The notes under the pieces were generated by a model. The model ran no database searches and had not been told where the DNA came from. It saw only the letters and a list, made by a program, of their open reading frames with translations. This document shows, in pieces, positions 56,131 through 64,000 of a stretch of DNA of 64,000 bases. Within the stretch, counting starts at the first letter, position 1. Each line of letters starts with the position of its first letter. Source of the DNA: JANQOH01 sp965200095 (lineage in GTDB: Bacteria > Pseudomonadota > Alphaproteobacteria > UBA7887); NCBI GenBank assembly GCA_965200095.1, contig OZ241350.1, positions 1,426,001 to 1,490,000 on the forward strand, given 5' to 3'. Both the position numbers and the translations under genes were made by a program.

Positions 56131-56327
56131 CGCACTGCTTCTCGATAGTCAGGGCTGGAGGTCAACAGCAGATTCCGTTGTTCAAAGGACGGCTCCTCGC
56201 GAGAAAGAAAATCGACGACGGCCCGCCGGGCGACCGTAGCGACCGGCGCGTCTTCCCAGCCAGCGATGGTGAGCTGGACCGAGCATGCGCGGTCACTGGG
56301 ATTAACGGTCATGTCGGTGCGTACCAT
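56127..56327 (-). CDS. Small protein at the head of the BfiI-like operon
   Basis: 66 residues, overlapping the first methyltransferase start by 4 bases. I do not recognise it and see no helix-turn-helix, so calling it a control protein would be unsupported; the position and overlap suggest a leader or coupling peptide. Its ATG sits inside the palindrome GTACCATGGTAC, which could be an operator. Confidence 0.45.
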   Translation of the reverse strand: MVRTDMTVNPSDRACSVQLTIAGWEDAPVATVARRAVVDFLSREEPSFEQRNLLLTSSPDYREAVR

Positions 56328-56332
56328 GGTAC
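56321..56332. promoter_or_regulatory. Palindrome at the start of the BfiI-like operon
   Basis: A perfect 12-base palindrome GTACCATGGTAC covers the start codon of the small leading gene. Restriction-modification operons are often controlled at such sites, but no regulator gene is visible here. Confidence 0.3.
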
Positions 56333-56345
56333 CAGCCTAGCGTAG

Positions 56346-57033
56346 CATGAAACCGCAGTCAACGAATTACGAAACCGGAGGGAGCGAAGCAAACCCCTCC
56401 TCGAACCGCAAGCGGAATCATCGAGGATCAGCTTCCGGCCGTGTGGGCTCATCAGTATCTGCGTTGAGTGAGTTGAACGATTTCAGCCGGTTGTGGTTCA
56501 CTGGCTGTACCAACCAGGCCGCGGGGCACGGCATGTGTCTGAGCGAGGACAGGGCTGCGCTTCGGCAGCACGCAGGCCGGAATTCAGCGCCTGTACGCGG
56601 CGGGATACTCAACGCTGCCGCCATGCAAACGAGCATCGGCTCGCTGCGTCGCGGGACGGGCACTCCGATGGCGTATAGAATTCCACCGTGACCATCGTCC
56701 GCCACCCTCGTCGACGGCCGTGGAATCCAGCTGCCGCGTGGCTGGCGACAGGCGTCCACCCGCGGGAGCAATGAGCGACGTGTGTCGACGACGGGCCGAG
56801 GCGTGACGCCGAACGCAACTCCCGCCGCCCGTTTCCGAATCGAGCATGATCCGGAAGGCGGCGAGTACGGATTTCGTGGCAACGATTCTCGGTATGGCGG
56901 CCGGCGTGTTGGCTTAACAAGTTTCGGGTTCGCCAGCGATCTGCCGACATGGGCGCGAAGCGCGCGCCGGTCGGAAGAATGCGGGGCTGACGCCTGCGCA
57001 TCCACGCCTTGACCGTCGGCGGGGGGCCGGGAT
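56346..57033. other. Gap between the R-M operon and the zincin gene
   Basis: Several short open frames occur on both strands but none shows family motifs, a good ribosome-binding site or consistent coding bias. I find no tRNA or repeat element in it. It may be decayed island DNA. Confidence 0.4.
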
Positions 57034-57429
57034 ATGCGCGGGGACATGCGGGCGCCGAGCGTTGCCGATATACAGCGGATGGCCGAACGGGCCATCGCGT
57101 CGATACCGCGGCGGTTGCGCGCCGCCGCCGGGAACGTCGCCGTCCAGGTCGTCGATTTCCCCGACGACGAAACCATCGAAGAGATGGAGCTCGAAAGCCC
57201 GTTCGACCTGCTCGGCCTCTATGTCGGGGTCGCCATGACCGAACGCAGCGTCTCGCACCCGCGCGGCGAACCCGACCTCGTCTATCTCTACCGCCGCCCC
57301 ATCCTCGACTATTGGTGCGAAACCGGCGAATCGCTGGCGGCGGTGGTCCGCCACGTGCTGATCCACGAGATCGGGCACCATTTCGGCTATTCCGACGACG
57401 AAATGGACGCGCTGCAAGGCCCCATGTGA
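57034..57429 (+). CDS. Metallopeptidase family protein (minimal zincin)
   Basis: 131 residues. The C-terminal HVLIHEIGHHFGYSDDEMDALQ carries the HEXXHxxG...-type zinc motif and the acidic ligand region of the Zincin_1 family, small metallopeptidase-like proteins of unknown substrate. The N-terminal helix (IASIPRRLRAAAG) and the VVDFPDDETIEEMELESPFDLLG segment are usual for the family. Convergent with the GST gene, 10 bases away. Confidence 0.87.
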   Translation: MRGDMRAPSVADIQRMAERAIASIPRRLRAAAGNVAVQVVDFPDDETIEEMELESPFDLLGLYVGVAMTERSVSHPRGEPDLVYLYRRPILDYWCETGESLAAVVRHVLIHEIGHHFGYSDDEMDALQGPM

Positions 57430-57439
57430 AACGCCGGCG

Positions 57440-58150
57440 CTACCGGCGCGCGAACTGCTTGTCGCCGAACAGGACCGAGAAACGCTCCTTGTCGTCGCGG
57501 ACGTCTCCCACCGGCTTCGTGTCCTTCATGACGTTGCGTCCGCGCACCACCGCCGGGCGCGCCTTCACCGCGTCGCGCCAGCGCCTGAGGTTCGGGTAGT
57601 CGTCGAAATTCTGGCCCTGGCGTTCGCCCAGCAGCCACGGCCACACGGCGATGTCGGCGATCGAATAGTCCCCCGCCAGATAGTCGTTCTCCGCCAGCCG
57701 GCGGTCGATGACGCCGTAGATGCGCCCGGCCTCGCGGGTGTAGCGGTCCACCGCGTAGGGGATTTTCTCCGGCGCGTATTGGCGGAAATGATGCGCCTGA
57801 CCGAGCATGGGGCCGACCGTGCCCATCTGGAACATCGTCCACTCCAGCACCCGCAGCCGCCCGCGCGCGTCGGCGGGCATCAGTTTGCCGGTCTTCTCCG
57901 CGAGGTAGATCATGATCGCCCCGGACTCGAAGACCGAAACCGGCTCGCCGCCGGGGCCGTCCGGGTCGGTAATCGCCGGCATCTTGTTGTTGGGGCTGAT
58001 GGCGAGGAAGGCGGGGTCGAACTGGTCGCCCTTGCCGATGTCCACCGGGACCACGCGGTAGGGCAGGCCGAGCTCCTCAAGCAGGATGGTGACCTTCCAG
58101 CCGTTGGGAGTCGGCCAGAAATAGAGGTCGATGGGGGGAGAGTCGGTCAC
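57440..58150 (-). CDS. Glutathione S-transferase (YfcG/Ure2-like)
   Basis: 236 residues from GTG 58150. Thioredoxin-fold N-terminal domain starting IDLYFWPTPNGWKVTILLEELGLPY, then SPNNKMPAITDPDG and VFESGAIMIYLAEKTG (glutathione binding), and an all-helical C-terminal domain with YSIADIAVWPWL. The NG-KV motif fits the YfcG/YghU group that reduce disulfide-bonded glutathione rather than classic conjugating enzymes. Divergent from iorA; the gap of about 77 bases includes a TATAGC that could serve one of them. Confidence 0.9.
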   Translation of the reverse strand: MTDSPPIDLYFWPTPNGWKVTILLEELGLPYRVVPVDIGKGDQFDPAFLAISPNNKMPAITDPDGPGGEPVSVFESGAIMIYLAEKTGKLMPADARGRLRVLEWTMFQMGTVGPMLGQAHHFRQYAPEKIPYAVDRYTREAGRIYGVIDRRLAENDYLAGDYSIADIAVWPWLLGERQGQNFDDYPNLRRWRDAVKARPAVVRGRNVMKDTKPVGDVRDDKERFSVLFGDKQFARR

Positions 58151-58227
58151 GTCGGGTCTCCTCGCCGGGGTGCGTCGCGGCGGGTTATAGCAGACAGGGC
58201 GGCGGGCGGGCGCTATAGGTGGCGGGC

Positions 58228-60330
58228 ATGGAACGTTCGTTTCGCAGGGACGTAGCGAAACTGCGCCTCGGCGCGGGCGAGACGTTTTCGGGCGAAGGGG
58301 TGCTTGCGGTCGCCAAGGCCCTGCTGCAATCGGGCGTGAGCTATGTCGGCGGCTATCAGGGTTCGCCCGTCTCGCACCTGCTCGATGTGCTGGTCGACAG
58401 CGCCGAACTGCTGGACGAGCTCGGCGTGCATCTGGAAACGCCGACGAGCGAGGCCGCCGCCGCGGCGATGCTCGGCGCGTCGATCAATTACCCCATGCGC
58501 GGCGCGGTGACGTGGAAATCCACGGTCGGCACCAATGTCGCCTCCGACGCCCTGTCCAACCTCGCTTCGGCGGGCGTGCGCGGCGGGGCGCTGATCGTGC
58601 TGGGCGAGGATTACGGCGAGGGGGCGTCGATCATCCAGGAGCGCAGCCAGGCCTTCGCGATGAAATCGTCGATCTGCCTGCTGGACCCGCGCCCTGCCCT
58701 GCCGGCGATCGTCCGCGCGGCGGAAAACGGCTTCGCCCTGTCCGAAGCCTCGTCGATGCCGGTCATGCTCGAACTGCGTATCCGCGCCTGTCATGTCCAC
58801 GGGCGCTTCGTGTGCAAGGACAATCTCCGCCCCGCGGTGTCGCGGCGCGACGCTCTCGCGGCGCCCGATTTCGACTACGGCCGCATCTGCCTGCCGCCGG
58901 CGACCTACGCGCAGGAAAAACACAAGGTCGAACACCGCATCCCCGCAGCGGTGCGCTTCATCCGCGAACGGCGGATCAACGAGACCGTCCCCGGCGAGCG
59001 CGAGGATATCGGCATCGTCGTCCAGGGCGGGCTGACGAACACGGTGTTGCGGGCGCTGTCCGAACTCGGCCTGGCGGACGCTTTCGGCGCGAGCCGTGTC
59101 CCCCTCTACATCGCGAACGCGGCATGGCCCGTAGTGGACGAGGAGATCGCTGCGTTCTGCGCCGGGAAGGAGCGCGTGCTCACGGTGGAGGAAGGGCACC
59201 CCGACTATCTCGAGCAGGCGGTGAACGTGGCGCTGCGCCGGGCCGATCTGCAAACCCGCGTGCAGGGCAAGGATGTCCTGCCGATGGCCGGGGAATACAC
59301 CGCGGAGACGGTGTTGCGCGGCGTCGCCGCGTTCGTCGGCGGGTCCGTCGCGCGCCGCCGCGCCGCGGCGCTCGATTCGCTCAAGCAGCGCGCGGCGGCG
59401 GCGCTGGGTTCGCACATGCCGGCGCGGCCGCCGGGTTTCTGCACCGGCTGCCCCGAGCGCCCGGTGTTCAGCGCGATGAAGATAGTCGAGAAGGAAACCG
59501 GGCCGACCCACGTCGCGGCGGATATCGGCTGCCACACCTTTTCCACCCTGCCGCCGTTCGACATCGGCAACACCGTGCTGGGTTACGGTCTGGGGCTGGC
59601 GAGCGCGGCCGGCGTGTCGCCGAATTTCGCGCGCCGCACCGTCAGCGTGATGGGCGACGGCGGGTTCTGGCACAACGGGCTCGCGTCCGGCGTGGCCTCC
59701 GGCGCCTTCAACCGCGGCGACGGCGTCCTCGTCATCTTCAAGAACGGCTATGCCTCGGCCACGGGGTGGCAGTATCTGCCGTCGAGCCGCACCGACCGCA
59801 CCGGCGCGCCGTCGGGAATGACCATCCAGGGCGCGCTGCGGGGCCTCGGCGTGCGCTGGGTCCGCACCGTGCCCTCATACGACGTGGCGCGCATGGTCCG
59901 GACGCTGCGCGAGGCGCTGACGACGCGGCGGCGCGGGCTGAAGGCCATCGTCGCCGACGGGGAATGTCAGCTGGCGCGGCAACGCCGGGTGCGCCCGGCG
60001 CGGGCCCGGCGGATCGCCGCCGGCCGCCGGGCGGTGCGCACGCGCTACGGCGTCGACGCCGCGATGTGCACCGGCGACCGTTCGTGCATCCGCCTGTCGG
60101 GCTGTCCGTCGCTGACTTTGGCCGAGAACCCGGACCCGCTGCGGCGCGATCCGGTGACGCGCGTGAACGACGACTGCGTGGGGTGCGGGCTGTGCGGTTC
60201 GCTGGCTCATGCGGCGACCCTGTGTCCGTCGTTCTATCGCCTCGATGTCGTGCACAACCCGACGCTGTGGGAGCGGCTGCTCGCCCGGCTGCGCGGCGCC
60301 GCGATCCGCGCCATGGGAGGCGGCGGGTGA
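58228..60330 (+). CDS. iorA: Indolepyruvate ferredoxin oxidoreductase, alpha subunit-like
   Basis: About 700 residues from ATG 58228 (AGGTGG five bases upstream); GTG 58219 is possible. N-terminal pyrimidine-binding domain (GYQGSPVSHLLDVL, HLETPTSEAAAAAMLGAS), ThDP domain (CPERPVFSAMK, ADIGCHTFSTLPPF, VMGDGGFWHNG) and a C-terminal ferredoxin-like region with the Cys series C-x-G-D-R-S-C-x-x-x-x-x-x-C plus CVGCGLCG. Oxidises aryl pyruvates to acyl-CoA in anaerobes; in aerobic bacteria the family takes part in aromatic amino-acid breakdown. Overlaps iorB by 4 bases. Confidence 0.9.
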   Translation: MERSFRRDVAKLRLGAGETFSGEGVLAVAKALLQSGVSYVGGYQGSPVSHLLDVLVDSAELLDELGVHLETPTSEAAAAAMLGASINYPMRGAVTWKSTVGTNVASDALSNLASAGVRGGALIVLGEDYGEGASIIQERSQAFAMKSSICLLDPRPALPAIVRAAENGFALSEASSMPVMLELRIRACHVHGRFVCKDNLRPAVSRRDALAAPDFDYGRICLPPATYAQEKHKVEHRIPAAVRFIRERRINETVPGEREDIGIVVQGGLTNTVLRALSELGLADAFGASRVPLYIANAAWPVVDEEIAAFCAGKERVLTVEEGHPDYLEQAVNVALRRADLQTRVQGKDVLPMAGEYTAETVLRGVAAFVGGSVARRRAAALDSLKQRAAAALGSHMPARPPGFCTGCPERPVFSAMKIVEKETGPTHVAADIGCHTFSTLPPFDIGNTVLGYGLGLASAAGVSPNFARRTVSVMGDGGFWHNGLASGVASGAFNRGDGVLVIFKNGYASATGWQYLPSSRTDRTGAPSGMTIQGALRGLGVRWVRTVPSYDVARMVRTLREALTTRRRGLKAIVADGECQLARQRRVRPARARRIAAGRRAVRTRYGVDAAMCTGDRSCIRLSGCPSLTLAENPDPLRRDPVTRVNDDCVGCGLCGSLAHAATLCPSFYRLDVVHNPTLWERLLARLRGAAIRAMGGGG

Positions 60331-61814
60331 CCGCGGCGCCGGCGCGGCCGCTGTCGGTTCTGGTCGCGGCGATGGGGGGCGAGGGCGGCGGGGTGCTGGC
60401 GAACTGGATCGTCGCCGCGGCGGAGCGCGCGGGACTCGCGGTTCAGGCCACGTCGATCCCCGGCGTCGCGCAACGCACCGGCGCGACGACCTATTACATC
60501 GAGATATGGCCGGCGCCGCTGCCGCGCGGCGCCGCGGAGCCGGTTTTCGCGCTCTATCCGACTCCCGGCGAGGTCGACCTCGTCATCGCCAGCGAACTCG
60601 TCGAGGCTGCGCGCGCGGTCGAGAACGGATATGTAACGCCCGACCGCACGGCGCTGGTGGCGTCCACCCACCGCGTCTGGGCCATCTCCGAACGGGCGGC
60701 GATGGGCGACGGCAGGACCGACCCGGCTCCCTTGCTGGCCGCCGCGCGAGACCTGTCGGCGCGCCGCGTGCTGGCGGATTTCGCGGCCGCGGCGAAGGAG
60801 TCGGGCGCGGCGCTGAACGCGGTGTTGCTCGGCGCCGCCGCGGCGACCGGGGCGCTCCCCGTCGATCGCGCCGTCTTCCGCGCCGCCATCGAGGCGGAAG
60901 GCAAGGCGGTGGCGTCCAATCTGGCGGGGTTCGCCGCCGGCGAGAGCCTCGCCGATGCGCCGCCGCCCGACGACACGGCGGCAACTGCGGAGGCCGGGCC
61001 GGCGCCGGAGCCGCCGGAACGGCTGCGCGAGGCCGTATCGGCCTTCCCCGAACCGGTCGCGGAGACGGCGCGCCTGGGCGTGGCGCGACTCGTCGACTAT
61101 CAGGACGAAGCCTATGCCGAACTCTATCTGTCGCGTCTGGCGCCGGTGGCGGCGCTGTCGGGAGAGGCGGCGGCGGAATGCGCCCGCCAGCTGGCGCTGC
61201 GCATGAGCTATGAAGACGTCATCCGCGTCGCGCAGTTGAAGACGAAGAGGTCGCGCCTCGGGACGCTGCGCGCCGAGGCCGGCGCGCGCCCGGGCGAGCC
61301 GGTGAAGGTGCGCGAGTTCCTCAAGCCGGGGCTGGAGGAATGGTGCGCCTTGCTGCCGCCGGCGCTCGGCGGGCGGTTGTTCGCATGGGCGACGGAGCGC
61401 GGCGTCGCCCGCCATTTCTCGTTCGCCTTGCGGGTCCGCAGCGATACGGTTCTGGGCTTCGCGCTGCTGCGTTCGCTGGCGGCGCTGAAGCCGTTGCGCC
61501 GCCGCGGCTGGCGCTGGCGCGAAGAGCAGCGCCGGATCGACGACTGGCTGGCGCTGTGCGCGGCGGCGGCGCGGCGCGATGCGGTCCTGGGGGCGGAGGT
61601 GGCGGCGCTCGCCGGTCTGGTCAAGGGCTATGGCGAGACGTGGCATCGCGGTTTCGCGAATTACCGGCGCATCGTCGACGCGCTGGTGCGGCCGTGGCTG
61701 GCGGCGGAACGGGCGCCGGCGGACGCCGCCCGGAGGCTGCGCGCGGCGCGCGAGGCGGCAATGGCGGACCCGGAGGGCCGGGCGCTCGACGGCGCTCTCG
61801 CCGCCGCGCGGTGA
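60327..61814 (+). CDS. iorB: Indolepyruvate oxidoreductase beta-like subunit with C-terminal DUF6537-type extension
   Basis: 495 residues from GTG 60327. The first ~200 residues are the gamma-type catalytic domain (LVAAMGGEGGGVLANWIVAAA, SIPGVAQRTGATTYYIE). The remaining ~290 residues (YEDVIRVAQLKTKRSRL, KVREFLKPGLEEWCALLPP) form the helical extension seen in the alphaproteobacterial beta subunit. Partner of iorA with a 4-base overlap; both are likely one transcript. Convergent with the DsrE-like gene. Confidence 0.87.
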   Translation: MTAAPARPLSVLVAAMGGEGGGVLANWIVAAAERAGLAVQATSIPGVAQRTGATTYYIEIWPAPLPRGAAEPVFALYPTPGEVDLVIASELVEAARAVENGYVTPDRTALVASTHRVWAISERAAMGDGRTDPAPLLAAARDLSARRVLADFAAAAKESGAALNAVLLGAAAATGALPVDRAVFRAAIEAEGKAVASNLAGFAAGESLADAPPPDDTAATAEAGPAPEPPERLREAVSAFPEPVAETARLGVARLVDYQDEAYAELYLSRLAPVAALSGEAAAECARQLALRMSYEDVIRVAQLKTKRSRLGTLRAEAGARPGEPVKVREFLKPGLEEWCALLPPALGGRLFAWATERGVARHFSFALRVRSDTVLGFALLRSLAALKPLRRRGWRWREEQRRIDDWLALCAAAARRDAVLGAEVAALAGLVKGYGETWHRGFANYRRIVDALVRPWLAAERAPADAARRLRAAREAAMADPEGRALDGALAAAR

Positions 61815-61819
61815 CGGCG

Positions 61820-62236
61820 TCAGACGAACAGCATGGCGCCGCCGGCTTCGGCGTCGGCGAGGAAACTGACCAGACCCGCCACCGAGATCGGGAGGTCGCC
61901 GCGTAAGGCTTCGGGGGCGAGACCGAGGGCGCGCAGACCCATTTCGCAGACCATGAAGCGGACTCCGAGCGCGGCGCAGGATTCGAGCAGTTCCTCGAAG
62001 CCGGCGACGCCGCGCCTGCGCAGTTCCGCATCGGCGGACGCCCCGGCGAGCGCCCGCCACCCTTCCGCGCCGTCGGCGCCGGCGGCGAGCAGGGCGCGCA
62101 CCCCGCGCATGGTGAAGAACAGGGTTGCCGGGCGGTCCACGGCCGCCGCCGCCGCCGCCGCCGCCAGCGCGTAATGCGCTTTCGCATAATCGCCGGAAAA
62201 GACGATCAGCGAGAGTTTGCCGGGCGGTTCGGTCAC
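61820..62236 (-). CDS. DsrE/F-like small protein
   Basis: 138 residues from GTG 62236, overlapping the downstream end of the ThiF-type gene by 4 bases. DsrE-fold elements: LSLIVFSGDYAKAHYALAAAAAA, ATLFFTMRGVRALL and a conserved Cys in GVRFMVCEMGLRALG, the Cys seen in many DsrE/DsrF family sulfur-carrier or peroxiredoxin-like proteins. Pairing with an E1-like adenylating enzyme suggests a role in sulfur transfer (inference). Confidence 0.82.
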   Translation of the reverse strand: MTEPPGKLSLIVFSGDYAKAHYALAAAAAAAAVDRPATLFFTMRGVRALLAAGADGAEGWRALAGASADAELRRRGVAGFEELLESCAALGVRFMVCEMGLRALGLAPEALRGDLPISVAGLVSFLADAEAGGAMLFV

Positions 62237-63033
62237 CGTCGGGCCGCGTGTTGCGACAGGTCGCGGATCGACGCGCGCGATCCGCACAGGCGACAGGCGG
62301 GGTCCGGGCGGACTCGCAATTTGCGGAAGCGCCCCCCCAGCCCATCGTAGATGACGAGATGCCCCGACAGGCTGTCGCCGACGCCCAGCAGTTCCTTCAC
62401 GACCTCCACCGCTTGCAGCGAGCCGAGCACCCCCGCCAAGGCGCCGAGCACCCCGCCTTGCGAACAGGAGGGCACGAGGCCGTCCGGCGGCGGGGCCGGG
62501 AAAATGCAGCGATAGCACGGGTGCGGGCCGCCGAGATACGACTTGAAGGTGGCGAGCTGGCCCTCGAAGCGCAGGATCGCGGCGGAGACCAGAGTCCTCC
62601 CGACGATGTGCGCGGCGTCGGCGACGAGGAACCGGGTGGCGAAATTGTCGCTGCCGTCGACCGCCAGGTCGTAATCGGCGAGCAGCGCGGCGGCGTTGGC
62701 GGCGTCGAAGCGGACGCGGTGGGGAACCACTGTCGCATCGGGGTTGATGGCCGCCGCCGCGACGCGCGCGCTGTCGGCTTTCGGTTCGCCGAGGCGGTTC
62801 TGGGCGTGGGCTATCTGCCGTTGCAGGTTCGACAGGTCCACCGCATCGTCGTCGACGACGCCGATGACGCCGACCCCCGCGGCCGCGAGATAGAGGATGG
62901 CCGGGGAGCCGAGGCCGCCGGCGCCGATGACGAGGACTCGGGATGCGAGGAGTTTCGCCTGGCCGGCGCCGCCGACCTCGGGCAGCACGATATGGCGCGC
63001 GTAGCGCTCGACCTGTTCGTCGCTGAATTCCAT
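62233..63033 (-). CDS. moeB: MoeB/ThiF-family adenylyltransferase (HesA type)
   Basis: 266 residues from ATG 63033. E1-like fold: RYARHIVLPEVGGAGQAKLLASRVLVIGAGGLGSPAILYLA (in parts), the ATP-binding DDDAVDLSNLQRQIAH, DGSDNFATRFLVADA, and four zinc-ligand Cys as CYRC and CRLC. It adenylates the C-terminus of a small sulfur-carrier protein (MoaD or ThiS) in molybdopterin or thiazole synthesis. The symbol is the family's most usual match; ThiF is the alternative. Upstream of the RNase P RNA gene by about 40 bases. Confidence 0.85.
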   Translation of the reverse strand: MEFSDEQVERYARHIVLPEVGGAGQAKLLASRVLVIGAGGLGSPAILYLAAAGVGVIGVVDDDAVDLSNLQRQIAHAQNRLGEPKADSARVAAAAINPDATVVPHRVRFDAANAAALLADYDLAVDGSDNFATRFLVADAAHIVGRTLVSAAILRFEGQLATFKSYLGGPHPCYRCIFPAPPPDGLVPSCSQGGVLGALAGVLGSLQAVEVVKELLGVGDSLSGHLVIYDGLGGRFRKLRVRPDPACRLCGSRASIRDLSQHAARR

Positions 63034-63076
63034 GCGCCGACCATAGCGGCGCGGCGCGCCTTCGGACAGGAGAAAG

Positions 63077-63478
63077 CGGCCAGACGGTCTGTAAGCCGGG
63101 TTCTGTACCCCCGCGAGGGGGCGACGGCCATTCCTCTGGGACGTCCGTCCCGGACGCCTCGTGCGACCTACCCGGACGACGACCGCGGAGGCGCGGTCCG
63201 GCCGCTTGCGAGCGGCGCTTGCCGTCCCTATCCGGTCTTGCTCCCGGCGAGGTTTGCCGTGCCGGCGTCGTTGCCGCCGCCGCGGTGCGCTCTTGCCGCA
63301 CCCTTTCACCCTTGCCCGCGGGTTTCCCCGGGGATACGGCCCCGGGGCGCGCGGGCGGTTTGCTTTCTGTGGCACTGTCTCCGGGGTCGCCCCCGCCGGG
63401 CGTTACCCGGCGCCGTGCCTCCGTGGAGCCCGGACTTTCCTCTCCGCCGAAGCGAAGCGACCGCCCGACCGTCTGGCG
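63077..63478 (-). ncRNA. rnpB: RNase P RNA (bacterial type A)
   Basis: About 400 bases on the minus strand. The 5' end GCCAGACGGTC and the 3' segment GACCGTCTGGC form the P1 stem. Universal core elements are present: GAGGAAAGTCCGGGCTCC near the 5' end, ACAGTGCCACAGAAA, GGGTAACGCCC and, before the 3' end, ACAGAACCCGGCTTA. The catalytic RNA of RNase P processes tRNA 5' ends. It lies downstream of moeB in the same direction (upstream in transcription order), with its exact ends uncertain by a few bases. Confidence 0.95.
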
Positions 63479-63577
63479 CATTGCGCCTCTACCCGAAACC
63501 GCGCCGCCGGTCAATATGGCGGCCGCGGCGCCCGCGGTGGTGCTCCCCGGGAGCAATCCCGCGTTTTTACGACCCTC

Positions 63578-64000
63578 CCGAACCCACCGGCGGATCATGA
63601 TAATGCGCGATGAAATTGCGAAAACCCGCTCTCTCTCTGTCATTCCCGCGAAAAAGTGTGTGAAGAAATCGAGCGCCTCTCACTATGGTGGCTGGACAAC
63701 TCAAGAATCGCCGTAGTGAAAGACGGTAACTCCCGAATAATACCTCGTCATTCCCGCGAAAGCGGGAATCTGGAGGCGGCCATCCGCTATATCGGCCCGT
63801 TTTTATTACGGAGCCGCCACAACAGATTCCCGCTTTCGAGCGTGTGAAGAAATCGGGAAACGCTACTACTCTTCGTCATTCCCGCGAAAGCGGGAATCTA
63901 TTACGGCGTTTCCGTAAGAAAAACCGGGCCGATATTGCGGGCGGCCGTCTCCGGATTCCCGCTTTCGCGGGAATGACGAAGTATTATTCGATGGGTATTG
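63578..64000. repeat. Composite palindromic repeat array 3, running off the window
   Basis: Perfect 20-base palindromes at 63750-63769, 63878-63897 and 63955-63974, with half-elements near 63640 and 63827-63858. Its first ~190 bases match array 1 (12417-12660), including the AGTGAAAGACGG block. Modules GGCCATCCGCTATATCGGCC and AACCGGGCCGATATTGCGG also occur in array 2. No gene is seen. Confidence 0.85.

Noticed and set aside
56127..56327. Control (C) protein of the BfiI-like system
   Set aside because: No helix-turn-helix pattern is visible in the 66 residues; only its position would support this.
56346..57033. Short open frames as genes in the gap after the R-M operon
   Set aside because: No motifs, weak start contexts and inconsistent codon use on either strand.

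Overview
The window is GC-rich (roughly two thirds G+C), dense in genes, and carries gene orders typical of Alphaproteobacteria: argJ next to a Nudix gene, prs-rplY-pth-ychF, an S4-domain gene overlapping a SUV3-like helicase, and ferredoxin-linked 2-oxoacid oxidoreductases. The placement in Alphaproteobacteria (perhaps Rhodospirillales-like) is an inference from gene order and protein style; no rRNA is present. Many genes start with GTG and many neighbours overlap by 4 bases.

Layout. 1-12.2 kb is mostly housekeeping: argJ (cut by the window edge), a GNAT-Nudix fusion, two lipoproteins, a class I CoA-transferase-like pair, the ATPases and binding protein of a peptide-type ABC transporter (permeases absent), prs, rplY, pth and ychF. 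12.2-13.3 kb is a repeat-rich gap. 13.3-16.8 kb holds a CoA-binding protein, metY and an acyl-CoA ligase. 17.4-19.1 kb is an island with a DNA methyltransferase, a likely partner nuclease and a helicase remnant. 19.2-37.0 kb returns to metabolism: S4 protein and helicase, vapBC, livHMGF, enoyl-CoA hydratase, korAB, a hydratase, an MntA/HepT toxin-antitoxin pair and a beta-oxidation cluster (thiolase, trifunctional-type FadJ/B, 3-hydroxyisobutyrate dehydrogenase, MaoC).

37.0-46.5 kb is a mosaic accessory region: a frameshifted D12-class methylase remnant, a decayed copy of part of the helicase/S4 operon, then a tightly overlapping three-gene operon on the minus strand, the most interesting object here. 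It encodes (i) a fusion of a DnaQ/YprB-like exonuclease domain, a DUF429 domain and a P-loop nucleotide kinase, (ii) an adenylosuccinate-synthetase homologue with the QFGS signature and short length of phage PurZ (2-aminoadenine pathway) rather than PurA, and (iii) a dCTP-deaminase/dUTPase-fold protein that appears to lack the catalytic residues and carries a C-terminal membrane helix and coiled coil. An outer-membrane protein, a cobC remnant between two long G tracts, an IS630 element with an internally shortened transposase, and repeat arrays follow.

46.6-64 kb: an SDR, a single-chain biotin carboxylase-carboxyltransferase, a luciferase-like monooxygenase, an IS5 remnant beside a three-gene BfiI-like restriction-modification operon (PLD-type nuclease plus two N4-cytosine methyltransferases), a zincin, a GST, iorAB, a DsrE-like protein, a MoeB/ThiF-type enzyme, the RNase P RNA gene and another repeat array running off the end.

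The metabolic genes suggest a lifestyle built on amino-acid and fatty-acid catabolism (Liv uptake, 2-oxoacid oxidation through ferredoxin, acyl-CoA activation and beta-oxidation, acyl-CoA carboxylation). The accessory content (two R-M systems, two TA systems, IS remnants, broken methylase and helicase genes, dispersed palindromic repeats) suggests repeated turnover of defence and mobile DNA.
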